From Saccharina japonica (Eukaryota; Sar; Phaeophyceae; Laminariales; Laminariaceae), in NCBI GenBank assembly GCA_008828725.1, contig MEHQ01000099.1:186001-250000 (forward strand): a DNA stretch of 64,000 nt. The letters run 5' to 3'. Shown in pieces: positions 11,901 through 23,626 of the stretch. Position 1 is the stretch's first letter. Each line of letters begins with the position of its first letter. The notes beneath the pieces were generated by a model. It saw nothing but the letters and a program-made list of their open reading frames with translations, had not been told where the DNA came from and did no database searches. The position numbers and the translations under genes are program-made.

Positions 11901-14900
11901 CAATAGCGGGAGGCATGTGTGACTAACCAGTAACTCTCCGTGTACTGATCCAGACCAGGAGCAGGATCAGTAAATAAGAGGATCGTTGATGTACCGTCCA
12001 GGAGACTATGTGAAGCGCTGTGTTCGACAAGGAACACATTGTTATTTACCGGTCGGATTGTTGGATAGCGAGTTGTTTTTGTATCTACAATTGCCCATTG
12101 GTAAGTGCCGCAGTCATGTGGCAGTCATTGCAACACTGCCCAGACCATAAACATAGGCATAGCTATGCCAATGGTAGGACACACAAAGGACTACAGTATA
12201 ACCGGTCAATAGCCCAAACCTAGTCAAGGCCTGGAAAAGGACGAGTTAGATAATCGTTGCTGTACCCTCCACGAGATTGTGTGCAGCCCTGTGTTCGACG
12301 AGGCAGATATTGACATCTACCGGTGGGGTCATCGGATTGCGAGTTTGCTGGTATATTTAATTAGCATTTGATAACTACCACAGATTGCAACACTGCCCAT
12401 CAGACCGTCAAAACAGGCGTAGCCTTCTTAATAGTAGGACACACGAAGGACTAACCGGTGACTGACCCTGAACAAGTCAAGATCTGAACAATGAGGTGTT
12501 AGAGGATCGTTGCTGTACCCTCCACGAGATTGTGTGCAGCCCTGTGTTAGACGAGCCAGCTATTATGATCGACCGGTCGGAGTATCGGGTCTCGAGCTTG
12601 TTGGTAGATTATTTTGTAATTATTATCTGCCAAAGCCATGTGGCGGTCATTGTAACACTGTCCAGACCATCAACACAGGTATAGCCTCGTCGATAGCTTG
12701 ACACACACATGACAAACCAGGCACTCTCCATGTACTGGTCCACACCAGGAGAAGGATAAGTTAGTCGATCGTTGCTGAACCCTCCAGGCGTTTGTGTGCA
12801 GACTTCGGTTAGACGAGGTAAATATTGAGATTAACCGGTCGGATGGTTGGATCACGATTTGTTTTGATATCTGTAACTGTCAATTGTTAACTGCCACAGT
12901 CGTGTGGTAGTCATCGCAACACTGCCCAGACCATCAGCCCAGACATTACATTGCCAATAGTGGGATACACAAAGGACTACAAGTTCACTAAACATGAACT
13001 AGTCAATACCTCGAAACGGACGAGTTACAGGATCGTTGCTGTACCCTCCATGAGGTTGTGTGCAACCCTATTGTCGATATTAAGATTGATCGGAGTATCG
13101 AATCGCGAGCGTGATGGTATCTTTAACTCGTAATTGTTAACTGCTAACATTATGTGGCGGTCATTGCAAGGCTGCCCAGACCATAAACACAGGTATATCC
13201 TCGTCAATAGCGGGACACAGGTATGACTAACCGGTCACCCTCCATGTACTGGTCCGGAGCAGGAGAAGGATCCGTGAGAGGGTCGTTGCTAAACCCCCCA
13301 CGAGTTTGTGTGCAGATCTGTGTCAGGCGAGGTAGATATTTAGATTTACCGGTCGGATTGTTGGATCGCGATTGTCTGGTATCTTCAATTCTCAATTGCT
13401 AACTGCCACCGCCATGTGACGTCATTGTAACACTGGCCGGACAACCAACACAGGCATAGCCTTGTGCAATAGAGGGACACACCAAGGACTATCCTATCAC
13501 TCTCCCTGTACTTATCCAGACCAGGAGACGGATGAGTTAGAGGTTCGTTGCTGTACCCTCCATTTGACTGTGGGGAGCCCTGAATTCGACGAGGCAGATA
13601 TTGACATTACCGGTCGGATTATCGGATGACGAGTTGATTGGTATCATTAATTGTCACTTGTTAAGTGCCAACGTCATTTGGAGTCACAGTCATCGTAGCA
13701 CTGCCCATACCATAACATATATACAAAGGTATAGCCTTTCCAATAGTGAGACAGATATGTCACTAACCAGGCACTCTCCATGTACTGGTCCAGACCAGAA
13801 GAAGGATGAGTTAGAGGATGGTTGCTGAACGCTCCAAGCGTTTGTGTGCGGACCTTTGCTGTTAGACTAGGTCGATATTGTGATTTAGCGGTCGGATAGT
13901 TGGATTTTGGTATCCGTACTTGTCAACTGTTAACTGCCACATGTCAGCATTGTCCAACCATAAACACAGGCACGGCCTGTTTATAGTAGGACACACGAAA
14001 GACTAACCGGTCAATAATCCTAAACTTGTCAAGACCTGGAAAGGGCGAGTTAGAAGATCGTTGCTGTACCCTCAACGAGATTGTGTGCAGCCCAGTGTTT
14101 GACGAGGAAGATATTGGTGTTTACCGGTCGGATTATCGGGTCGCGAGTTTGTTGGTATCTTCAATTTGTAATTGGTAACTGCCAAAGTCATGTGGCAGTC
14201 ATTGCAACACTGCCCAGACCATAAGCATAAACACATGTATAGCCTTGTCGATAGTAGGAGACACAAAAGCCCAACCGGTTATTCTCCCGGTATTGGTCCA
14301 GACCAGGAGAAAGGTGAGTTGGCGGATTGTTTCTGTATCCTCCAGAAGACTACGTGGAGCCCTATGTTCGACGAGGCAGATATTGAGATTCACCGGTCGG
14401 ATTGTTGAATCGCGATTGGTTTAGGTATCTTTAATGGCCAATTGTCAACTGCCACAGTTATGTGGCAGCCATTGCAATACTGCCCAGACCAACCACACAG
14501 GCATGGACGTTTTCATAGTAGGACACCCAAAGGACTAACCGGTCACTAGCCCTGAACTTACCGAGACCAGGAAAAATATAAGTTAAAGGATCGTTGATGT
14601 ACCCTCCACGAGATTGTGTGCAGCCCTGTGTCCCAAGAGGCAGATCTTTGAATTTACGGGTCGAATTATCGGATTGCGAGAGGTTTGGTGTATTTAATAT
14701 GTATTTACAGTAGTAACTGCCAAACGTAGTGTGGCAGTCATTGCAACACTGTCCAGACCATCAACACAGGCATGGCCGTTTTAACAGTAGGACACCCAAA
14801 GCACTTACCGGTCACTAACTCTGAACTGGTCAATATCTTGAAATGGACGAGTTAGAGGATCGCTGATGTACTCTCCTCGACATTGTGTGCAGCCCTGTGT

Positions 14901-17900
14901 TCCACGAGGCAGGTACTAGGATGTACCGGTCGAATATCGGATCACGAGCGTATTGGTATCTTTGATCTGTATTTGGTAACTGCCAAAGTCCTGTGCCAGT
15001 CATTTAGCAATAATGCCCAGACCTAAACACAGGTAAAGCCTTGTCGATAGTAGAACACACGAAGGCGCAACAGGCCATCCTCCCTGTACTGGCCCAGACC
15101 AGAAGAAGGGTGAGTTAGCGGATTGTTGCTGTACCCTCCAGGAGACTGTGGAATCCTGTGTTCGACGAGGCAGATATTGAGATTCACCGGTCGAATTGTT
15201 GGATCACGATTGATGTTGGTATCTTTAATAGTCAATTGTTAACTGCCACAGTCATGTGGCGGTCATTGCAACACTGTCCAGACCATCAACACAGACATGA
15301 CCGGTTTTACAGTAGCAGACACGAAGCAATAACCGGTCACTAGCCCTAAACTTGTCAATGCCTGGAAAGAAGCGAGTTAGAGGACCGTTGCTGTACCCTC
15401 CATGAGACTGTGTTCAGCCCAGTGTTCCACGAGGGAGATATCAGGATGTACAGTAGAGGTCGGATTATCGGATCACGAGTGTTTTGGTATCTTTGATTTG
15501 TATTTAGTAACTGCGAAAGTCGTGTGGTAGTCATTGCAACACTGCCCAGACCATAAACACAGGTATAGCTTTGTCGATACTGTAGTAGGACACACAAAGA
15601 CCCAACCGGTCACCCTCCCTGTACTGTATACAATGAGAAGGTTGAGTTAGCGGATTGTTGCGGTACCCTCCTCGGGATTGTGTGCAGCCCTGTGTTCCCC
15701 GAGGCAGATATTGAGATTAATCGTTCGGATTGTTGGATCGCGAATGGTGTTGGTATCTTGAATTGTCAATTGTCAACTGCCACAGTCACGTGGCAGTCAT
15801 TGCAATACTGTCCAGCTCATCAACAGAGACATGGCCGTTTTATTACAGTAGTAGGACACACAAAGGACTAACCGGTCACTCACCCTAAACTTTTCAAGAC
15901 CTGGAAAAGGGCGTGTCAGAAGATCGTTGCTGTACCCTCAACGATTGTGTGTGCAGCCCAGTGTTCGACGAGGCAGATATTAGGATTTACCCGTCGGATT
16001 ATCGGGTCGCGAGTTAGTTGGCATCTTCAATTTTCAATTGGTAACTGCCAAATTCATGTGGCAGTCATTGCAACACTGCCCAGACCCTAAACACAGATAC
16101 AGCCTTTTCGATAGTAGGACACACGAAGGCCCAACCGGTTACCCTGCCTGAACTTGTCATGACCTGGAAAAGGATGAGTTAGAGGATCGTTGCTGTACCC
16201 TTCACGAGCATGTGTGCAGCCCTGTGTTCGACGAGGAATGTATTAGGAGTTACCGGTCGACTTATGGGATAGCGATTGGTTTTGGTGTCTTAAATTTGTA
16301 TTTACAGTATAATAGTAACTGCCGAACGTCACGTGGCAGTCATTGAAACACTGTCCAGATCGTCAACACAGGCATAACCGTTTTATTAGTATGACACACA
16401 AAGGAATATCCGGTCACTAACCCTCAACTTGTCAAGGCCTGTGAAAGGATGAGTTAGAGGATTGTTGATGTACCCTCAACGACAATGTGTGCAGCCGTGT
16501 GTTGGACGAGACAGATTTTAGGATTTACCAGCCGGATTATCTGGTCGCGAGTGTTTTTGTAGCTTTAATTTGTGATTGATAACTGCCAAAAGTCATGTGG
16601 CAGCCATTGCAAGACTGCCCAGACCATAAACATAAACACATGTATAGCCTTGTCGATAGTAGGAGACACAAAGACCCAACCGGTCACCCTCCCTGTACTG
16701 GTACATACCAGGAGAAGGGTGAGTTACTGGGTTCCTGTTGTACCCGCCAGGAGATTGTGTGGAGCCCTGCGTTCGACGAGGCAGATATTGAGATTCACCG
16801 GTCGGATTGTTGGATCGCGATTGGTTTCGGTATCTTTAATGGCCAATTGTTAACTGTCACAGTCATGTGGCAGTCATGGTAACACTGTTCAGACCATCAA
16901 CACAGGTTTTGTCGTTTTATTATTAATAGTAGGACACACAAAGGACTAACCGGTCACTAACCCTGAACTAGTTTAGACCTTGAAAATAAAGAGTTAGGGA
17001 ATCGTCGCTGTACCCTCCACAAGATTGTGTGCAACCCAGTGTTGCACGAGGCAGATATTATGATTTATCCGTTAAATTATCGGATCGCGAGTGTTTTTGT
17101 ATCTTTAATTTGTAATTGGTAACGGCCACAGTCATGTGACAGTCATTGCAACACTGCCCAGACCATAAACACAGGTATACCCTTGTCAATAGTAGGACAC
17201 ACGAAGGCCCAACCGGTCAGCCTGCCTGTACTGGTCTAGACCAAAAGAAGGGTGAGTTAGCTGATTGTTGCTGTATCCTCCAGGAGACTGTCTGTAACTA
17301 TGTGTTGGACGAGGCAGATATTGAGATTCACCGGTCGGATTATCGGATCTAAAAAATGTTCGTATCTTTAATCTGTAATGGCCGACTGCCACAGGCATGT
17401 GGCAGTCACTGCAACACTGCCCATACCATCAACACAGGCATAGCCTTGTCAATAGTAGGACGCACAAAGGACTAACCGGTCACTAAACATGAACTAGTCA
17501 ATACCTGGAAACGGATGAGTTAAAGGATCGTTACGACGAGATTGTGTGCAGTCCAGTGTTGCACGAGGCAGACATTAGGATTTACCCGTCGAATTATCGG
17601 ATTGCGAGTGTTTTGGTATCTTCAATTTGTAATTGGTAACTGCCATAGTCATGTGACAGTCATTGCAACACTGTCCACACCATAAACACAGGTATAGCCT
17701 TGTCGATAGTAGAACACACGAAGGCCCAACCGGTCCCTAACCTTGTACTGGTCCGAACCTGGGTAAGGATGAGGTAGAGGATCTTTGCTGTACCATCCAC
17801 GAGATTGTGTGCAGCCCTGTGTTCGACGAGGCAGGTATTAAGATTTACCGGTCGGAGTATCGGATCTCAAAATTGTTCGTATCTATAATTTGTAATTGCC

Positions 17901-18412
17901 AACCGCCACAGGCATATGGCAGTCACTGCAAAACTGGCCAGACCATCAACACGCACATAGCCTTGTTAATAGTAGGACACACAAAGGACTAACCGGTCAC
18001 TAAACCTGAACTAGTCAAGACCTGGAAACGGATGAGTTAGAGGATCGTCACTGTACCCTCCACGAGATTGTGTGCAGTCCTGTGTTCGACGAGGTAGATA
18101 TTGAGGTTTGCCGGTCGGATGATCGGATCGTGAGTTTGGTGGTATCTTTAATTTGCAATTGATAACTGCCACAGTCATGTGTCAGTCATTGCAACAACTC
18201 CCAGACCATAAACACAGGTATAGCCTTGTCAATAGTTGGACACGCTAAGGACCAAACCGTCACTTTCCTTGTACTGGTCCAGCCCAGCAAAAACAATGAG
18301 TTGGAGGATCGTTGCTGTACCCTCCAAGAGACTGTGTGCAGCCCTGTCTTCGACGAGGAAGATATCGGGGCTTACTCGTCGGATTATGTATCTCTGTTAC
18401 GGATCACCTAAT
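8998..18412. repeat. Satellite array: about 36 units of about 266 bp, apparently dimeric
   Basis: Anchors such as GAGTTAGAGGATCGTTGCTG recur every 240-290 bases (for example 9267, 9534, 10078, 10884, 12242, 13537, 14850, 15374, 16450, 17518, 18298), about 36 times with a mean spacing near 266. Two unit types tend to alternate. One has CCTGTACTGGTCCAGACCAG and GGATTGTTGGATCGCGATTG. The other has GAACTAGTCAAGACCTGG and GGATTATCGGATCGCGAG. This suggests a dimeric repeat of about 530 bp. Units carry the hairpin CTGCCACAGTCATGTGGCAG (8-bp stem, 4-base loop). The frame that stays open in many units is broken by stops and by unit lengths not divisible by three, so I do not call it a gene. The array lies inside an intron of the + strand gene. 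Confidence 0.93.
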
Positions 18413-19020
18413 GCAAGTATTGGGTTGGATGAGGTCTCCTGCGTCGGCGGGGGGTCCTCGCCCGCGGATATACCATGCGCACGGAAGGTGCTTCGCCCGA
18501 GGTGCCTTCAGCGCGAGATAATTTTTGTGGAAATGATCGCAACTACTTGAAACATACCCATTGTAGGGTGGGTGGGGGGGTCCTCGTTGTTTCACTCGTT
18601 TGTCGTATTTTATCGAGGATCACGCCCTTGCATAATGTGGACAGGGTAGCGCGCCATTAGCCTTACCGAATTGTGACTTTGTCTACAGATTGTTGTGAGG
18701 TTTGCTATAGATAATGCATTGTTCAATATCTCCCCGATGATTAGTTTACGGCCACATCGTGCAAGAAAAGGAGATCCCGCGGTCACCCCGTGAAGTGCTT
18801 TTACCAACGTCTTAACCGTCTACGACTTAACAACAGAAAAATAGTTGTATATAAACGACGTGAAAAAAACAAAACCGACACACTTCGAGCTATAGAAACA
18901 TACATGCGGTTTTTAAATCACACCATTTGTTTGGAGGAACCTGTCTGCCTTACAAGATCCTACCCCGGAAACTGTCTGCTGTCCAACACGATCATGCACC
19001 CTTACCTTCCCTTTACCCAG
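18413..19020 (+). other. Intron end between satellite and third membrane exon
   Basis: Unique sequence after the last satellite unit. The ORF starting at 18790 runs into the exon at 19021, but its first part looks like random sequence. The exon border is placed at the pyrimidine-rich acceptor CCTTCCCTTTACCCAG. Confidence 0.4.
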
Positions 19021-19255
19021 GCTATGATGACAACCGTGACGGCGCTGTTCATGATCCCGACTGCTGTCATCTTCCCCACCCTGCTGAGGGAGGCCAACTG
19101 TCCCCCGTCGTCGGTCACGCTGAGGAGAAAGCCATCCGCCCGAGCGGAGCCGGCTCGGCATTGGGGGGAAGGTCACGGCCGCAGCATGGACCATCTGTAT
19201 CTGGACGACGACTTCGACGACGAGGACGCAGATTTTGATGAAGCGTTGCTTGCCG
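19021..19255 (+). CDS. Exon with third transmembrane segment and acidic loop (copy 1)
   Basis: The acceptor is CCTTCCCTTTACCCAG and the donor is TTGCCG|GTGAGA; phase 0 at the start, phase 1 at the end. The translation begins A-M-M-T-T-V-T-A-L-F-M-I-P-T-A-V-I-F-P and continues T-L-L-R-E-A-N-C. That resembles the polycystin-1 pattern 'SALI-x-FP-x(4)-LL-x-LFR' of the third span. It then runs through a basic stretch (L-R-R-K-P-S-A-R-A-E) into an acidic tail (Y-L-D-D-D-F-D-D-E-D-A-D-F-D-E), typical of a cytoplasmic loop. The start phase fits the exon at 7690. An identical copy lies at 25045-25279. Confidence 0.58.
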
Positions 19256-19945
19256 GTGAGATACGACCACTGCATGCTATAATAGGGATACCGCAGTGAG
19301 GTCCCCATATAGTACCGGCTGTTTTATGCAGCTCACGCTTCGTGCGACCCTGCCCAACGCCTCACGGTGCTTCGCGCTTGGTGCAGGCAATGTCTGCCTG
19401 GTCGGTGAGAGGCCAATGTGCTCCATTCCCGGCAATGTAGAGATGCGAGGGTCTATGGTCATACGACTATGGCCATGCACGACATGAGTAATCCCCCCTT
19501 CCCCCCGCTGACGCCCGCATCAGGAAAACCCAAACATTTCATTAGAGTTGTCCGGGAACGAGTGATACTCCACACCATTCGGGCTATATCCATTGCACAG
19601 TAGGACAGCTTACTCTGTGTACCCATGTGTATCTCATAAACTATTAATTCATGCACCGGCGTTGATTGGTGGGGTAGTTACAGTAGTACACATCACGACC
19701 TGAAAAACAAACAAAAAGAAAGCAACTACGTACGTTTCTAGCTTCATAGTTCTCACAACCGTGGCAAAGAAACCCCTACACGGTGCGCTCCTCTTGGTAC
19801 GCGCCGACCAACCGCTACACTCGACCAACCGATACCCCCGGTATAATGCCCCTCCAAATGTGTCAATATCGTGTTTTTGCCACACTCGACAATGTGCAGC
19901 ATCAGCTTCAATGTTGACCACTCATAAATAATGCCAGAACGAAGA

Positions 19946-20189
19946 GACGCGTGCTGATATAGAGGTATCACTTTGTGGCCGGCCATTTCCCTGAACGACG
20001 AGGCTCTTTAGCCGAAGATGGTCGGAATCTGTATCTTGGGATGTTACCAGGGTATATTATTGGTTCGGTATTTAAGGGCGTGATATTGTTCGTCGGGCAG
20101 GACTTTGTTTGCCCTCCAAAAAACGTGTTTGGGTGAGGGAAAACAAACTAAAAAAAACAAAAACGTGCACCTCTACCGTAGCATGCGTC
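19946..20189. mobile_element. MITE of the CTACGGTAGAGGTGCACC family (copy 1)
   Basis: Left end GACGCGTGCTGATATAGAGG, right end GTGCACCTCTACCGTAGCAT followed by GCGTC. Its right end is about 55 bases from the next candidate exon. It is repeated at 25970-26213 as part of the large duplication. Confidence 0.72.
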
Positions 20190-20244
20190 AAGAAAAGGGA
20201 AATAATAAGGGAAGCCAAAACCTGAACACCCGTTCTGCACGAAG

Positions 20245-20402
20245 TGAAACTCCCTGTATGTACGACCTACTTCCAGATTAACATCGATCAACTCCAACTC
20301 TCGTTCCCTATCGACGACAGCTCGGACGAGGAGCCCCATGGCCAGCCATCACCCGACCGAGGTCGACAGCTTGCTGTCAGAGACGCCATCACCGCGCGCC
20401 AG
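20245..20402 (+). CDS. Candidate exon, acidic cytoplasmic loop (copy 1)
   Basis: From the acceptor CTGCACGAAG to the donor GCCAG|GTACCC this stretch is open, with two leading bases (phase 1, matching the end of the exon at 19021) and a phase-0 end matching the exon at 20880. It reads through T-Y-F-Q-I-N-I-D-Q-L-Q-L-S-F-P and D-S-S-D-E-E-P-H-G-Q-P-S-P-D, then R-D-A-I-T-A-R-Q. A better-looking acceptor at 20271-20276 (CTACTTCCAG) would give a 42-codon phase 0-0 exon that does not join in frame to the exon at 19021. An alternative frame over the same bases also stays open. Repeated at 26269-26426. Confidence 0.35.
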
Positions 20403-20879
20403 GTACCCCACTACTAGCCTGAACACGCGATACCACCTGCACAATGTTTCGGGAAGGGGCAGAGCTGATCGAAAAAATAATTATCGGATTAGAATGTACC
20501 AGATATTGGGTAGTTTGAGAGTTGCAATGGTTGAGGATCTCCCGTCCCAGTGACAAATGGTTGGGGCACTTGCCATGGCATGTGTCGGCTCGCCAGCGCG
20601 TTGATATAATATGTCATGGCACAATGTTACACCGATGCATCTGTGGCACCAACCGATCAACGATGCCTTCATGATCGGTGGCCTTCATGATCGGCGGACC
20701 CTGATAAAATATTCCCACGGCAATGTGCCCGTATTTGTCCGTTTGTTCCGATGGTCATCATTTGTCGCCAACGGATACACAGAAAGCCGAAGCTCTTCAC
20801 CAAGCTTACCGCGAGCAAGGACCGAGGAGAAGTAACGGTCGGAAAAACCGCCGTGTACGCCGACATCGTCTCCTTGCAG

Positions 20880-20939
20880 AAAGTCTTGGTGCCGACGTAC
20901 ATCTTCCTGCCCCTCTGGCTCACGATCCTCTGCTCCATG
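20880..20939 (+). CDS. Small exon encoding a membrane segment with P-L-W motif (copy 1)
   Basis: Acceptor CGTCTCCTTGCAG, donor CTCCATG|GTGAGA, 20 codons, phase 0-0. The product is K-V-L-V-P-T-Y-I-F-L-P-L-W-L-T-I-L-C-S-M, a compact hydrophobic span. The F-x-P-L-W-L core resembles TMEM185-type membrane proteins as much as it does polycystins, so this exon may belong to a different gene than the GPS exon. The upstream bases are open in the same frame, so the exon could start earlier. Three decayed copies follow within 800 bases. Repeated at 26904-26963. Confidence 0.45.
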
Positions 20940-21006
20940 GTGAGACACGGTGTGCACCGTCGACGTGAACCAGAAATAAACAAATGTTAGCGTTACCTCG
21001 TCTCCT

Positions 21007-21670
21007 TACAGAAAGTCCTGTTGCCCGATGTGCATCTTCCTGCCTCTCTGGCTCACGATGCCCTTATCCCTAGTTAAAGGTGTGGACACATGCTACAGTA
21101 GTTAGGTGCGTGCGCAACAAGTATCGTTCCTGAGGGTCCTCTCTTGAGGAGCTTTGAGGAACTTGAGAGATCAACCGAATATGGCTTCAAGAAACGCTGT
21201 ACGCTTGAGCGGACGATCAATCTTATGACCGATGGGTTTTGTTCGACGTTGTGTTTTTGTCAAAGCGAATGATGAGGCATGCCTTAACCTTGGGTAGATC
21301 CCGGTTGAGAAATACCATCAGTCACAATAGGCACTTATAAAAAATGTGTTACTGGGATTACTACCGTAGCAGCTATCTTTGGCTCGTAGACATGAACCAG
21401 AAACAATCACGAAAACATGCATTACGCCTATTCGTTGAAAAACGACTTAGTACCGGTGATCACTAGATAGACCTTCCTCTTCTCTGGCTGGCGATACGCT
21501 TGCCCATGGTGATAGGTGGTGTGCGCTGTCCAACTTGAACCAAAAACACGAACACAGCATCACCGCGTTTCTTTGCGTAAAGTCTCGGTACCGACGCACT
21601 TCTTCCCAGAGAGTACCGATCGGCAGCGACGGTTCTCCTTTCAATGGTGAGACACGTGCAATATCACAGC
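21007..21670 (+). pseudogene. Decayed tandem copies of the 20880 exon and its intron flanks
   Basis: Near 21011 the sequence CTCCTTACAGAAAGTCCTG continues as an imperfect copy of the exon, but a shifted frame runs into a stop. Near 21460 a second copy is recognised by ACCTTCCTCTTCTCTGGCTG and CCATGGTGATAG. Near 21585 a third has GTCTCGGTACCGACGCAC and AATGGTGAGACACG. Two of them are followed by the same intron words as the original (GAACCAGAAACAA or GAACCAAAAACACGAAC). This looks like old local tandem duplication of exon plus splice sites with only the first copy intact. Confidence 0.55.
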
Positions 21671-22527
21671 GCAAGCTGAAGCGAGGAAGCGAGAAAGGAG
21701 CCTCAGGACAAAGTGTATGCTTAACTCCATGAACAATCCCATGACCTATAGGTTTATCTCCACCAGTCACCATAAATATATTTAGTATTTGCCTTAGAAG
21801 GGAAACGCGAAAGCTGTACTGTACTGTAGTGTCGTATTTACAGTAGCACCCATCCCCCTTTGGAGATTCGCCTCCGCCGTAACGCCCCCAAAACAAAAAA
21901 GATCCGAGGATCAACGATGTGTGTGTCCGACCACAATGATATCAATCGAAACCTAGAGGAACCCAGAACGCACATATCAAGTTGAAACGTCGGGGAGAGT
22001 TTGCTGCATAGCGCGAGTTCCTACAGTAGCGACATAGACGTACATGCTATCTTGGATGCGCCACGTGTTCTAGAAACTCTCTTCGCTAGATCGCTCGTAC
22101 TGTCGTACATAAATAGTGTACCTGGTACTTTCCTATTTATGTGATAATTGCTCCGGTAGGGGGGGTGCCTGGTTGTCTGAGCTCTATGGGACCTCAAGAT
22201 TTCACCTGAAACATGACTGCGACGAAGTGTTTGCTGACGCAACCCGACCAACATGTACGTACACGCGCTAGCAGTCGTACTACTATCGGGACACAGCTAG
22301 AAAAACTAACGCGCTACTGCTCAAGTAGTTGATATGTAGCTTCAGGAGCTCAGCCCGGAATATAATATTATGCCGAGAAGCGGCACCCACTCCGTGGTAC
22401 TGCTCGGGTTTGCTCGTTTTCGCTCAAATACGGGTGGCCATAGTAAGCAGAAGCAACGACGCACATGAGCAACAGGCCTCCCCCTATGCTCCCCGGTAAC
22501 CCTCCCCCCCCAATAAAACAAAAACAG

Positions 22528-22683
22528 GTGGTGCGGGGAATGCGCGATGCGGAGGCGTCCGTCGGGGGGAACGAGGACGCCCTCTTGTACAACATGACGG
22601 CATCGCTAAGCTGCCTGTGCGCAATCTTGTGCGCCATATCCGCCGCAGGGATGGCGGCTCACAACATCTTCGTCCTCACACAG
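22528..22683 (+). CDS. Candidate exon with a transmembrane segment (copy 1)
   Basis: Acceptor AATAAAACAAAAACAG; 52 open codons starting V-V-R-G-M-R-D-A-E-A-S-V and running into Y-N-M-T-A-S-L-S, then C-L-C-A-I-L-C-A-I-S-A-A-G-M-A-A-H, ending I-F-V-L-T-Q. One hydrophobic span is clear. No GT donor is well placed. CACAG|GCGAGG would be a GC-AG type donor and would end the exon in phase 0. Immediately downstream lies a GGT microsatellite in which all frames become low complexity. Repeated at 28552-28707. Confidence 0.42.
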
Positions 22684-22716
22684 GCGAGGAAATTCCCTAT
22701 TTGTGATTGGTTTTTG

Positions 22717-22860
22717 GTGGTGGTGGTGGTGGTGGTGGTGAGGATGTTGGTGTTTGTGGTGTTGGTGGTGGTGTTGGTGTTGGTGGTGGTGGTGGCGGCG
22801 GTAGTGGTGGTGGTGGTGGTGGTGGTGGTGATAGTGGTGCTATGAGTAGTGGTGGCGGCG
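22717..22860. repeat. GGT microsatellite (copy 1)
   Basis: About 140 bases of GGT repeats with GTT, GGC and GGA variants. It generates poly-Val, poly-Gly and poly-Thr ORFs on both strands, which are artefacts. It recurs unchanged at 28741-28884. Confidence 0.95.
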
Positions 22861-23515
22861 GGAGCTGTGGTTGGGGTGGTATTGGCCAGAAAGGTTCCTA
22901 CTCCTATAAATCCAAATTGCATCACACATATCGTATAAGGGCTCCAACAGGTGGCCTGGGACATCCTCCACACGATGTTGGCGTACACCAATCCTTGTGG
23001 AGACATTGAGCAATGTAGAAAAACAAATATCACACACATTTCGATTCGATACGCCTACAGTCTTCTAGACAACGTTTTACACCCACAGTGTGCAGCGGGG
23101 GGGCTCCCGGCCACATGTGTTCACATGGGTAGGGTAGGCCAGGAGTTTGAATTGTCCGAATTTACGAATTCACAATGATAGTACGTAAAACAAGAAATAC
23201 AATCGCACACCTGGTACGTCTATATAGTTACAGGAGTACGTGGTATACACACGGAACGCAACGACAGCATCGCAGCAATCACAAGCGTTGCATTGGCTTG
23301 GTTGGCTCAATTGCAATTTTGGCTGGGGTTGGAGATCGGGATCGAATAAATCGTCGACGCTTGAAAATCAGGATCAAGCCAGGGTTGGTGCTGCAGTTGA
23401 AGAGCGCGGCAACCTGCGGTATCCTGCGTCTTTATACCTGACTTGAATGTTTAAGGCCGTGTTTATTGAAATGTATCAAAGTTGCTCATGTGCCCGACCA
23501 GAGCTAGAGGGCCAG

Positions 23516-23626
23516 GCCGGGTCCGCTCGGGTAAGGGTGACCCGACCCGACCCGTGAGAGTTTTAACACCTCCTGACCCGACCCGACCCGACCGGACCCG
23601 ACCCGACCCGACCCGACCCGACCCGC
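23516..23626. repeat. CCCGA tract in a hAT-like MITE copy, short version
   Basis: Starts around CCAGGCCGGGTCCGCTCGGG and contains GACCCGACCCGTGAGAGTTT, then CTCCTGACCCGACCCG. This is the same order as in the element at 35078-35267. The tract is about 55 bases here but about 590 bases in the second copy. Confidence 0.7.

Larger units (their letters stand above)
18226..23626. repeat. First copy of a 5.4-kb near-identical direct duplication
   Basis: Every position from about 18226 to about 23626 reappears 6024 bases later without indels. The differences I found are three substitutions, near 19281 (TATAATAGG against TGTAATAGG), 19589 (GCTATATCC against GCTATGTCC) and 19643 (CTATTAATTC against CTATTCATTC). 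The left border lies in satellite sequence and the right border in a CCCGA tract. The second copy is listed separately. Confidence 0.97.

Noticed and set aside
9038..17352. Recurring open frame in the satellite (pattern E-A-D-I-E-I-H-R-S-D-C-W-I-A-I)
   Set aside because: Similarity between units comes from DNA repetition. Unit lengths are often not multiples of three, and stops and frameshifts occur in most units, so no continuous protein exists.
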